From NCBI GenBank assembly GCA_028280565.1, contig JANQLQ010000302.1, forward strand, positions 1-55,425: 55,425 nucleotides of DNA, read 5' to 3'. The notes under the pieces were generated by a model. It was given only the letters and a program-made list of their open reading frames with translations, was not told where the DNA came from and did not search any database. Position numbers and translations under genes: made by a program. The stretch's first letter is position 1; every line of letters begins with the position of its first letter. Below, piece after piece: positions 17,556 through 26,387 of the stretch. The stretch is from Fulvivirga sp. (lineage in GTDB: Bacteria; Bacteroidota; Bacteroidia; Cytophagales; Cyclobacteriaceae).

Positions 17556-18449
17556 ATGAAGTATAGACATTTGGGATGGTTCTCTTTGACCTTATCAATA
17601 CTTTTTTTAATATCTTCCTGCGGCACAAAACCTGCTGAAGACACGGCAGATTCTTCTGAAGAATTCGATAAGGCCAACGAAGATCTGAAAGAAAGGATAC
17701 AAGAGGTTGTCTATGAGATCCCATCTCCTTCTGAAATACCTTTTTTATTAGAAGCTACCGGGGCCGAATTTAACGAGACCCTCATAAATGATAACAACAA
17801 AGTTGAAGAGTACTCTTCAAGGAACGATAATGCCGCGCTCAACTTAGGTGTCTATGCCGCTAACATCGGCTACCTAGTTTCGTACAGCAAGGTGCAAGAA
17901 GCCCTTACGTACATGAGCTCTGCCAAAAAACTGGCTGATAACCTGGGTGTGACAGGCTCTTTCGATACGGAATTATTAAGAAGGTTTGAAGAGAATCTTT
18001 CCAGGAAAGATTCATTGGCTTTCCTGCTTAATGAAACGATCAACAAGACGGAGAACTACCTGAAAGACGATAACCGGAATAAGCTGGCCGCATTGATCAT
18101 TACAGGCAGTTTCATAGAAGGACTTTATATTTCAACCCAGTTGATCGACAGCTATCCTGACGATATCTTGCCCAAGGATAGCAGGAACTTGGTACTGACC
18201 CCGCTGATCCGCGTGGTGTTAGAGCAGGAAAAGTCCATTGAAGACCTGGTAAGCATGCTGGAAAGTGTAGAGCAAACTGAGCCGGTAACAAGCTTGGTAG
18301 CTGATATGAAGGAGCTTAAAACCAAGTATTCTGAATTAAATATCCAGGACCAGATTAAGAATAATCGGGCTGACTTAGTGCTGTCAGATAAGACCCTTAC
18401 CGACATCACTTCTCAAGTGGCTACCGTTCGCAAAGGCATTACAGGTTAA
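17556..18449 (+). CDS. hypothetical lipoprotein
   Basis: A 297-residue protein when started at 17556; a longer frame opens at 17484 but would put 24 residues before the signal peptide. The chosen start gives a clean lipoprotein signal (SLTLSILFLISSCGTKP, Cys22). The mature protein is mostly alpha-helical and acidic, with no family that I can name (EEYSSRNDNAALNLGVYAAN, VEEKSIEDLV-like segments). It is followed by a strong intrinsic terminator, so it is probably its own transcript and separate from the ABC transporter gene. Confidence 0.8.
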   Translation: MKYRHLGWFSLTLSILFLISSCGTKPAEDTADSSEEFDKANEDLKERIQEVVYEIPSPSEIPFLLEATGAEFNETLINDNNKVEEYSSRNDNAALNLGVYAANIGYLVSYSKVQEALTYMSSAKKLADNLGVTGSFDTELLRRFEENLSRKDSLAFLLNETINKTENYLKDDNRNKLAALIITGSFIEGLYISTQLIDSYPDDILPKDSRNLVLTPLIRVVLEQEKSIEDLVSMLESVEQTEPVTSLVADMKELKTKYSELNIQDQIKNNRADLVLSDKTLTDITSQVATVRKGITG

Positions 18450-18573
18450 CATCGGTTCTGTAGGTTCATAACCTATGGAAATAGGTATTCAAATTTTTGC
18501 GAAAGCCATTCTTGATTAGCCTAGAAACGACATAGAGAGGAGAAGGATCTTACAGGGAGATAAAATAGTAAAG

Positions 18574-18600
18574 GAGCGATGCATTGATCGCTCTTTTTTT
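18574..18600 (+). terminator. intrinsic terminator after the lipoprotein gene
   Basis: A 7-bp stem (GAGCGAT at 18574-18580, ATCGCTC at 18587-18593) with a 6-base loop is followed directly by seven T. It lies 125 bp after the lipoprotein stop codon and 46 bp before the ABC transporter gene. Confidence 0.8.
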
Positions 18601-18645
18601 ATTTCCTACTTTACTAAGGCATTTAGACTATAAACTCATGACCCT

Positions 18646-21600
18646 ATGAGCGAACCGCTACTAAAAGCTATCATAGAGCTATTTGCGATCGTGGCGAAGG
18701 AGGACGCCGTCACTAAGCAAGAACGTGAACAAATCGAGAGCTTCCTCTTGGACCACCTCAATGCGAAGGCAGCTCACCAGTACCTGCAGGAGTTTGATCA
18801 CTTTAGCAGTTCGGTTACCGCCGAGGGTTCCGCAGACCTGGTGAAAGAACAAGAAAGCATCCACAAGATCTGTCAAAGGATCAATTTGGAACTTACCCAA
18901 AAACAAAAAGTAGTGATCTTGGTGGAATTGACCACCATTATCCTGGCCGATGGCCGGATTTCAGAGCGTGAATCGGGACTCGTCCGGACGATTGGTAAAG
19001 CCTTCAACATTGCAGGACGAGATGTAGACCTGGTCCAAACCTTTATCACGGGAAAGGAAGCAGGAGATTTCGAGGCCGCGGAAATTTTGATCATTGACGA
19101 CGGTGACTACCGGGCGCATCAATTCAAGCATGTTAGACGAGAGGGATTAAAAGGGATGATCGCCATCCTGAATATTTCAAAAGCAGAAGCCTATTTCGTC
19201 AAATACATTGGACAGGAAGATGCGTACTTAAACGGGGTACCCTTAAAGCCGGACAAAAAGGCGGTGTTTGCCGTGGGTTCTACCCTGAGAGTAGAAAAGG
19301 CATCCCCCATATACTACGGGGATGTGATAGGAAAATTTGTGCTGGCCGACAATGAAACTCCCATTACCTTTGAGGCTGAGCATATCTCCTTTCGTTTTAA
19401 AAACGGTAACCTTGGTTTGAGGGACGTCTCCATCGTGGAAGAGTCCGGTAGATTAGTCGGGTTAATGGGTGCCTCCGGGGCAGGGAAATCTACCTTGTTA
19501 CATGTTTTGAACGGTACAGATAAGCCGTCTGAAGGCCAGGTTTTGATCAATGGGATCGACATCCACCAGGACCCCGAGAGAATAGAAGGTGTGATAGGGT
19601 TTGTACCACAAGATGACTTACTCGTGGAGGAACTCACCGTGTATCAAAACATGTACTTTGCTGCCCGGCTATGTTTCGACCATCTATCGGTAGACGAAAT
19701 TGAGGCATTGGTGATCAAAACCTTGGATAGCCTTGGGCTGTCTGAAACTAAAGACCTCAGGGTAGGTTCTCCCCTAGATAAAACCATAAGCGGGGGCCAG
19801 CGAAAGCGCCTGAACATAGGACTGGAGCTTCTTCGCGAGCCCAGTGTATTGTTTGTAGATGAACCCACCTCGGGACTATCCTCCAGGGATTCGGAAAATA
19901 TCATGGACCTGCTCAAGGAATTGTCGCTCAAAGGAAAATTGATCTTCGTAGTCATTCACCAACCCTCCTCGGACATTTTCAAAATGTTTGACAAGCTCGT
20001 GATCCTCGATACGGGCGGCTACCAGGTATACTACGGCAACCCCGTAGAAGCGGTAGTCTATTTTAAAGAAACAACGAACCTCATCAATAGCGAGGAGGGC
20101 GAATGTCCCGAATGCGGCAATGTAAATCCTGAGCAGATCTTTAATATCATAGAAACTAAAGTGATCAACGAGTATGGTAACTTTACCAAAGAGCGCAAGA
20201 TCACGGCGGAGCAATGGAACCAGCTTTTCAAAGAAAAAACAAAGATCAGGTCTATCAAACCGGCCTCTACACCACCACATTCCACTTTAAAGATACCCAG
20301 CCGATCAAAACAGCTCAAACTATTCACCGCACGGGATGTACTGGCTAAATTGAGTAATCGTCAATACCTGGTGATCAATTTGCTGGAGGCCCCGGTCCTT
20401 GCCTTTATACTTTCATACATCGTTCGTTATTACAATACGCACAACTCGGCCGTACCGGGATACTCCTTTAGCAACAATCCCAACATCCCTGCCTATTTAT
20501 TTATGAGTGTGATCGTGGCGCTTTTCATGGGCTTAACCGTAAGCGCCGAGGAGATCATCCGCGACCGGAAGATATTAAAGCGGGAAGCCTTCCTGCACTT
20601 AAGCAGGAGTAGCTACATTCTCTCAAAGATCATGATCCTGTTCGCTCTATCGGCCATTCAAACGTTGGCCTTTGTGCTGGTGGGCAATACGGTTTTAGAC
20701 ATGCATGATATGCTCCTCTCCCACTGGGCAATACTTTTTTCTGTTTCATGTATGGCCAATACATTGGGACTCAATATTTCTTCAGGATTCAATTCGGCCG
20801 TTACGATCTACGTACTCATCCCGATCTTATTGATACCGCAGCTCGTGCTCAGCGGGGTGGTGGTCAAGTTTGACAAGCTTAATCCCCACCTTAGCCGTAT
20901 CGGCGAGGTACCCTTAGTCGGTGACCTGATGACCTCGAGGTGGGCTTTTGAAGCCGCCATGGTGACACAATTCAGGGACAATGCTTATGAAAACATGTTT
21001 TACACCTACGAAAAGATCATGGCCAATGCCGATTATAAAAAGATATATTATTTCCCTACGTTAGAATCAAAGCTAGCGTACAATTTAAATAATTTCGATA
21101 GCCAAGACCCTGCCGTGATCGATAACAAGGAAAAAAACCTACGCATATTACGAACAGAAATTGCCAATGAGTTGAAGATCGTAGGGCAAGACAAATTTCC
21201 CGGGCTGGACAGGCTTACCCCCGAGAGATTTGATTCAACCGTATACCGCCAAGCCTATGATTTCTTAAAAAAGTCCCGGTATTTTTATTCAAACCGGTAC
21301 AACAAGGCAGATAAGGCTAGGGAAGCTATGGTCATCAAGTTAACGGATACCGAAGAAAAGAAAAAAAAGTTTGACCGGCTAAAGGCGCGCTACCGGAATG
21401 AGACCATCGCAGAAATTGTCACCAACCGGAATGAACCGGACCGTATTGTAGAAAAAGGGGATCACCTGGTGCAAGTTATCTTTCCTATTTACAAAGACCC
21501 CCAGCCGGATCACTTACTGGATTACCGGGATCAATTTTATGTACCTAAAAAACACCTGCTAGGCTACGAGTTCGACACGTTGATCTTTAATCTCACCGTG

Positions 21601-21684
21601 ATCTGGCTGATGTCCATTTTCTTGAGCCTGGCCTTATATTTCGACCTCCTTAGGAAGGCGGTGAATTTGTTGGAGAGGAAATAA
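18646..21684 (+). CDS. ABCG-type ABC transporter with N-terminal TerB-like and FHA-like regions
   Basis: A 1012-residue half-transporter. Residues 1 to about 135 are a helical acidic region like TerB (AKEDAVTKQEREQIESFL, LADGRISERESGLVRTIGKA). About 145-225 resembles a degenerate FHA domain (YLNGVPL, AVGSTLRV). The nucleotide-binding domain has Walker A GASGAGKST (about 274), signature ISGGQRKRLN (about 381) and Walker B VLFVDEPTSGL (about 400). A CPEC pair lies near 485. A membrane domain with the first helix near 576 (VINLLEAPVLAFILSYIV) ends in a last helix near the C-terminus, with a large soluble insert between. ATPase-before-membrane order is that of ABCG exporters. The substrate is unknown. 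Confidence 0.88.
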   Translation: MSEPLLKAIIELFAIVAKEDAVTKQEREQIESFLLDHLNAKAAHQYLQEFDHFSSSVTAEGSADLVKEQESIHKICQRINLELTQKQKVVILVELTTIILADGRISERESGLVRTIGKAFNIAGRDVDLVQTFITGKEAGDFEAAEILIIDDGDYRAHQFKHVRREGLKGMIAILNISKAEAYFVKYIGQEDAYLNGVPLKPDKKAVFAVGSTLRVEKASPIYYGDVIGKFVLADNETPITFEAEHISFRFKNGNLGLRDVSIVEESGRLVGLMGASGAGKSTLLHVLNGTDKPSEGQVLINGIDIHQDPERIEGVIGFVPQDDLLVEELTVYQNMYFAARLCFDHLSVDEIEALVIKTLDSLGLSETKDLRVGSPLDKTISGGQRKRLNIGLELLREPSVLFVDEPTSGLSSRDSENIMDLLKELSLKGKLIFVVIHQPSSDIFKMFDKLVILDTGGYQVYYGNPVEAVVYFKETTNLINSEEGECPECGNVNPEQIFNIIETKVINEYGNFTKERKITAEQWNQLFKEKTKIRSIKPASTPPHSTLKIPSRSKQLKLFTARDVLAKLSNRQYLVINLLEAPVLAFILSYIVRYYNTHNSAVPGYSFSNNPNIPAYLFMSVIVALFMGLTVSAEEIIRDRKILKREAFLHLSRSSYILSKIMILFALSAIQTLAFVLVGNTVLDMHDMLLSHWAILFSVSCMANTLGLNISSGFNSAVTIYVLIPILLIPQLVLSGVVVKFDKLNPHLSRIGEVPLVGDLMTSRWAFEAAMVTQFRDNAYENMFYTYEKIMANADYKKIYYFPTLESKLAYNLNNFDSQDPAVIDNKEKNLRILRTEIANELKIVGQDKFPGLDRLTPERFDSTVYRQAYDFLKKSRYFYSNRYNKADKAREAMVIKLTDTEEKKKKFDRLKARYRNETIAEIVTNRNEPDRIVEKGDHLVQVIFPIYKDPQPDHLLDYRDQFYVPKKHLLGYEFDTLIFNLTVIWLMSIFLSLALYFDLLRKAVNLLERK

Positions 21685-21778
21685 TTGTAGTCTCAACTCG
21701 ATCTAAAACTGTGTAGTAACCTGGACTCGATAATTGTTTATCAGCTTGATGTTATCCAGGGCAGTTTTAGCGAGTAAG

Positions 21779-21906
21779 CTTGGTGACCCTTGGTACATTT
21801 GCGTCTTAGTGGCGAAGCTTCCCCGGCCACCAAGGCACCAAAGCGCAAAGAATCACTGGGGGATCTTCTTTATGATTTAATCTAGCACTATTTTTATATC
21901 GAACTC
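21779..21906. repeat. hairpin-plus-tail intergenic repeat, copy 2
   Basis: The first 70 bp can fold on themselves: CCTTGGTacatttgcg...TTAGTGGC against GCCACCAAGG...GCGCAAAG. The tail 21850-21906 is highly similar to 98-153. A third, related element is at 46150-46260, where the hairpin arms are perfect. Confidence 0.65.
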
Positions 21907-21954
21907 AATAAATACGTATTACGCGGCGCTAAACACGCACTAGGTGAAAAATAG

Positions 21955-22271
21955 GGCATCATTAAAAATTCAAGTGGGCATAAGGAGAGGAGACATCCAG
22001 GAACAGAGCGGCCCATTTGAGGCCTGCAGGTAAGCCGCCCATAGGGGTTGGGTAGTGCGTTTAGCGGGGAAAATGGGCTTTGTTGCTGGCGCCCTTTTCT
22101 TTTGTTTCGTTTTCTTTTGGGCGTGTAAAAGAAAATGAAAACCGGGCTTAGAACCACAAAACCCCGCTTAAACTACTCATTGAGAGGATCGCACCACCCG
22201 AAACAGTTTAAAAATGTAGCTCAACTTGCCAAAATTGAACGTTTTACTACCAAAGCTAATTCTCAAGGACG
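21955..22271. repeat. dispersed intergenic repeat family B, full copy 2
   Basis: Closely similar to 11505-11841, same orientation, with the shared hairpin CGTTTTCTTTTG / AAAAGAAAATGAAAACCGGG and the conserved end TTTACTACCAAAG...CAAGGACG. The copy is about 20 bp shorter than copy 1. Confidence 0.75.
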
Positions 22272-22276
22272 CCCCG

Positions 22277-22376
22277 CGTAGCCTCCGTTCTACAGCAAAG
22301 CAGATCCCGGCTCGCCCCATGCGCCCACTCACAACCACCGGCCCGGAATGACGATCATTTTTTTAATCGAGTCCAA
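22277..22376. repeat. dispersed intergenic repeat family A, copy 2 (second half)
   Basis: Matches the second halves of 5251-5390 and 39118-39257: TTCTACAGCAAAGCAGATCC, CACAACCACCGGC, GGAATGACG and TTTTTTTAATCGAGTCCA. It abuts the family B copy that precedes it. Confidence 0.7.
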
Positions 22377-22400
22377 GCCTGTAAGTTTATCCTCTCGCTT

Positions 22401-23012
22401 TCATTCTCGAAGTTTCCCTGCAAAAACATTTACCCGGGAATCTATGGGATTGCCACTTGACCGCCTGAACGATACCACCTGTCCCGTATGCCATAAGGCA
22501 TCTGCAATGGGGCCATTAAGTAAGTTCCAAAAAGGATGTTCAGAGGATTGCCCCGTAGTTTTAAAAACGACTTTGAACGTTTCAATGTCCTCGGGGGAGC
22601 ATTTTCTTAAAATGTTGCTTGCTTCTTGTAAATTCAGTAACGTAGCTTGGCGCTTTTCGTCAAATCCTAATTTTGAGGCGGGTGTGGACCGATCATTCGG
22701 CTGCAATAGCGTGGCATTAACAATCATTTGTGAGAGGCTATGGATATGATCAAGCGTTTCATCGGTAGTGCGTGCCTCATCGCTAGGTTTAAAGCCCAAG
22801 TCCTTGCCGCTCAAACCTTCCGTGGCCCAATAATATCGAAACCCCAGCGCATCTACCATCCTGGCAGTGACGGTACCTGCCGAGTAATGCTCCGGGTAAG
22901 GTGGGATCTCCCGGTAAGGCAGCCCCTTTCCTGCGGGCTGCCCCTGGGCACTTGCCGTCATTCCTAAATTCATCAATAAAACGATCAAAAATAAATAAAC
23001 TGTATCTCGCAT
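22401..23012 (-). CDS. secreted DinB-superfamily protein
   Basis: A 203-residue protein when started at 23012; an upstream in-frame ATG at 23054 would lie inside the preceding gene and lose the signal peptide. The leader is MRDTVYLFLIVLLMNLGMTA followed by a likely cleavage after SAQ. The mature part is a four-helix DinB-like bundle: TLDHIHSLSQ holds a metal-ligand histidine and ALWHTGQVVSFRRSSGNPI is the typical C-terminal helix. DinB-fold proteins are usually metal-dependent thiol or small-molecule enzymes; the substrate is unknown. The start is 1 bp after the stop of the giant T9SS protein, so they are one transcript. Confidence 0.82.
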   Translation of the reverse strand: MRDTVYLFLIVLLMNLGMTASAQGQPAGKGLPYREIPPYPEHYSAGTVTARMVDALGFRYYWATEGLSGKDLGFKPSDEARTTDETLDHIHSLSQMIVNATLLQPNDRSTPASKLGFDEKRQATLLNLQEASNILRKCSPEDIETFKVVFKTTGQSSEHPFWNLLNGPIADALWHTGQVVSFRRSSGNPIDSRVNVFAGKLRE

Positions 23013-23013
23013 A

Positions 23014-26000
23014 TTATTTAATAACTTGTATCCACCCTTTGCAGGTGGTTTCATTTAAAACATCGGCTTCATAGAAATATACACCGGCAGGAAGCCCGTC
23101 GCCGGCCCATTCGTTTTGGTAATCACCGTTTTCATAGACCCTTCTGCCCCATCGGTTAAATACACGGAGCTGCACGCGATCGGGCGCGCGGATGATGAAC
23201 GTATCGTTATCCCCGGGAGAAGAGGGTGTAATTACGTTAGGAACCTCTATGGTACGGATACGTACAGAAGTCTCTTGCTGGAAAGTACAGAACTCCCGGG
23301 TGGCACGGAGTTGTATTACATAATCACCGTCCCGGTTGTACTCATGTAAGTAGGTGCTCTCCGTATTGACCGTACCATCGCCTAATGCCCAGGTAAACTC
23401 GACATCCTGGCCAGGCCGAAGATTGGTCACTTGCACCGAGGGCCGGGACCAACAGTCATACAGGCGTGTTACCGAAAAATCAAATTCCACCCCCGGGATC
23501 ACACGGACATCGACTGTGTCGACCTCCACACAAGGCCCCAACCGGAGCCTTACAAAGTACCGGGTATCTTCCGCTGGACTTACCAGTGGGGTCCTATCAT
23601 TGGAGGTAAAAGTGCTGTCCTCGCTTACCCAAGTGTAGTTATCTGCACCAGAAGCGAATAAACGTAACTCATCCCCGGCACATACGGCGGCATTCTCTAT
23701 AACGGAAAAATTGGGTCGTACCACCCGGACAGTGCCAAAAGCAAAATCTTCGGAGATACAGGTGTTAGGGTCAGAAGCTCTCAGCACGACATTATAGATG
23801 CCTGCGTTTTGATACTGATGGACAACAAAGACGGTATCTTGCCTTACCAGGTCCGTACCGTCACCAAAATCCCATTCGTACAAGACCCCGCCAATGCTCC
23901 TATTTTGAAACACAATGGGATCGCCGAGGCAAACGGAGGATATGCCCGGGTTATCAAAGGCAGTAGTATTGGTAACAAAATCTGCCCTGAGGGAAGCAAG
24001 GTCGAACTTAAAAGCGGCATTATTACAGTTCTGGCTCAAATTACGCTCTGACCAAGCTCCCGGGGTAGCAGGAAAATCTGTGGGCTGCCCTCCACAACCG
24101 GCACATACGGCGTGATAAACGATACCTCCCCGGTCAAAACGGCTTGTTCCCCCGTCTACGTGTGTGCTACTGGTTTCCCCTCCTAGAAAAGTGCCGTATA
24201 AAAACTCGCTGGCGTCCCCTGAAAGCACCATGAGGTAAAAATCATTGCCTTGCGTCGTCCTGTCTAACGCATCGGGCGATGTGGTAAGACCACGAGTATT
24301 GCCCCCCACAAAGTTCCGGGTGATCCTCTGGTTAGCGTTATTAAACACTACAGGAATATTCGTATTGCCACCCCACCCGGCCAAATAAATGTTGTTACAT
24401 TCATTTACTAGGAACGCTGTGGGAGAGATATCCGGTGAAAGTCCCCCGGAACCGAATGTCGTAGAGAATTCTGCTGATGACAAGTCGGCATTAAATTTTT
24501 GCAAAAATTGGCCCCCATTGGCCTCCGTGTATACATTACCAAAAACAGGAAATGGCCCTTGCGTTTGGCCATATACAAAAATATTATCGTCAACATCCAC
24601 ATCAATGAAATAAGCTTGATCGTAAACGGGGGTACCCAAATAAGTACCTTGCGAAAGCACCACTCCGTCCGTTGAGAGCCTTTGGATCCATCCATCGACA
24701 TTCCCTGCTAAAGAGTCTTGCCAGCCATTCTCCATACCCGGAAAATTAGTGCTCGTTGTACCCCCGGAAACAATTACATCTCCCATGGAGTTAAGTTTGA
24801 CGGAATAAGCTGCATCATCACCCGACCCGCCCATAAACCGTGCCCACAATACATCCAATAGCGGGTTCAGCTTCACCACTACCGCATCCAGATCTCCCCC
24901 ATTGAAAGTGTTTAAAATGTTTTCGTTATCAAGAAAGTCCGGGGATAAAGAATTTGACGCCACGTAAACATTGCCCTGGTCATCTAACAAAATATCACCG
25001 CGCAACTGGTCGCCATAATTTCGCGCCAAAGGACTCTCCTGTTTTCCGTTGTTAGGACCATCGGGTGTATTAAGCACCCCGGAAATAAAGTTTATGGCAT
25101 CGTTAGCAGTACCGGCCAGGTAGGTAGAAGCCGACAAAGCGCTCCCATCTGGACTTAATTTTGATATGAACATATCAGCCCCAACAAACCGGATCGCCCC
25201 CAGGGGCTCCACATCTGCACCTCCCCGGTAACTTGAAGCATTGGTTACCGGGAAATCAGTGGAGCTGGTAGCCCCAAGGATTAACAAGGAGCCGTCGCTA
25301 TCCACAACGATACTTTGCGGGGTTTCATTCCTGTTACCACCTAAATAGGTGGCATACAAAAGCTCTGAACCGGTGGAGTCAAATTTTAGAAGCCCCATAT
25401 CCCAAACACTGCCCCCGAAGTTTTGCTGGTATGCTCCTGTAGTGATCGGGAAACTTGTGCCTGCATTCAAGGTAGTGGACACCATACCGCCGGAATACAA
25501 ATTCCCTTGCGCATCATAAGAGGCAGTATTGCCCCAGTTATCATAAGTAGAACCCGAGTAGGTGGAAAAGATCAAAATAGGGTCGATGATCAATTCGTAG
25601 CAGTCGTTGTATCCCTTCGGAAAAACAAATTGCACCTTGTTTCCTCCTAAAATCGAATAAGAGCACTCTACCTTTATCACCTGTCCATCAATTACCTGGT
25701 AGGCGTATGGTTTTAATTCGGTGGTATACCCTATGGAAGTACGGACGATTAAATTGCCCCGGTCCAATTGGATACCCTCTGTCCCCGTGTAAGACAAGAC
25801 AATGTCGCTCGGATCTGCTCCCGGCCGCACAATCACATCATATTTCAAGTGATCTCCATTTTGAGAAAAATGAAAATCTACTTGGTGATAAACATTACCG
25901 TAAAAGATAGAGCTGTAAGTGCTGGCATTGCTCACCCATTTATTGGGGTCGTTCCCTAAGAGATAGTTTATTTTTGCTCGTTCAACTCCCTGCCCTTCCA

Positions 26001-26337
26001 CGCATTCGGGAACTATCGAATTCAAAAATTGCAGGGAGTAGGCATGTCCTTTCACTCCTTCATGTGGGGTATGCATCGAAGTTTCATGTTCTTCCGCTTC
26101 TTTAGGATCATGGGTAGAATGAGAATGGTCGGGATGCTCCAATCCTCCCAAGTCTACAAAAGAAAACAGCACCTGGTCCGTCTCAAAGAAAACATTGCCA
26201 TTGCCCAGTGATTTCTCATAAAGGACCTGCGCGGGCCATTGCCCTTTATTCTCAATGAATTTAACGTTAGGCGGCCCTGCGTGGACATAGCAATGAAACA
26301 AACAGAACGCAATCAAAAACCCGGTATATCCTTTCAC
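23014..26337 (-). CDS. large T9SS type B secreted protein (DUF7948, SBBP-type propeller, PKD domains)
   Basis: An 1107-residue exported protein. After a signal peptide (MKGYTGFLIAFCLFHCYVHA) comes the N-terminal module beginning NVKFIENKGQWPAQVLYEKS. About residues 260-720 contain SBBP-like beta-propeller repeats (LGGNRNETPQSIVVDSDGSL, MGGSGDDAAYSVKLNSMGDV). Then follow PKD-type domains (YEWDFGDGTDL, FTWALGDGTVN) separated by an Ig-like segment. The C-terminus (VFNRWGRRVYENGDYQNEWA, GVYFYEADV) is the gliding-motility-associated / type B sorting domain, which sends the protein through the type IX secretion system to the cell surface. Function is probably adhesive or structural. It is followed at 1 bp by the DinB-fold gene. 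Confidence 0.9.
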   Translation of the reverse strand: MKGYTGFLIAFCLFHCYVHAGPPNVKFIENKGQWPAQVLYEKSLGNGNVFFETDQVLFSFVDLGGLEHPDHSHSTHDPKEAEEHETSMHTPHEGVKGHAYSLQFLNSIVPECVEGQGVERAKINYLLGNDPNKWVSNASTYSSIFYGNVYHQVDFHFSQNGDHLKYDVIVRPGADPSDIVLSYTGTEGIQLDRGNLIVRTSIGYTTELKPYAYQVIDGQVIKVECSYSILGGNKVQFVFPKGYNDCYELIIDPILIFSTYSGSTYDNWGNTASYDAQGNLYSGGMVSTTLNAGTSFPITTGAYQQNFGGSVWDMGLLKFDSTGSELLYATYLGGNRNETPQSIVVDSDGSLLILGATSSTDFPVTNASSYRGGADVEPLGAIRFVGADMFISKLSPDGSALSASTYLAGTANDAINFISGVLNTPDGPNNGKQESPLARNYGDQLRGDILLDDQGNVYVASNSLSPDFLDNENILNTFNGGDLDAVVVKLNPLLDVLWARFMGGSGDDAAYSVKLNSMGDVIVSGGTTSTNFPGMENGWQDSLAGNVDGWIQRLSTDGVVLSQGTYLGTPVYDQAYFIDVDVDDNIFVYGQTQGPFPVFGNVYTEANGGQFLQKFNADLSSAEFSTTFGSGGLSPDISPTAFLVNECNNIYLAGWGGNTNIPVVFNNANQRITRNFVGGNTRGLTTSPDALDRTTQGNDFYLMVLSGDASEFLYGTFLGGETSSTHVDGGTSRFDRGGIVYHAVCAGCGGQPTDFPATPGAWSERNLSQNCNNAAFKFDLASLRADFVTNTTAFDNPGISSVCLGDPIVFQNRSIGGVLYEWDFGDGTDLVRQDTVFVVHQYQNAGIYNVVLRASDPNTCISEDFAFGTVRVVRPNFSVIENAAVCAGDELRLFASGADNYTWVSEDSTFTSNDRTPLVSPAEDTRYFVRLRLGPCVEVDTVDVRVIPGVEFDFSVTRLYDCWSRPSVQVTNLRPGQDVEFTWALGDGTVNTESTYLHEYNRDGDYVIQLRATREFCTFQQETSVRIRTIEVPNVITPSSPGDNDTFIIRAPDRVQLRVFNRWGRRVYENGDYQNEWAGDGLPAGVYFYEADVLNETTCKGWIQVIK

Positions 26338-26387
26338 TCCTCAAAATTTAAAAGCGCGGGACTGACCTAAATACTAAGATACTGATT

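Larger units (their letters stand above)
21685..22400. other. repeat array between the ABC transporter and the DinB-fold gene
   Basis: About 715 bp without a gene. It is almost entirely made of repeats: a hairpin-plus-tail element at 21779-21906, a full family B copy at 21955-22271 and a family A copy at 22277-22376, arranged head to tail. Confidence 0.7.

Noticed and set aside
22348-22749. 133-codon frame opposite the DinB-fold gene
   Set aside because: Antisense shadow of a well-supported gene.
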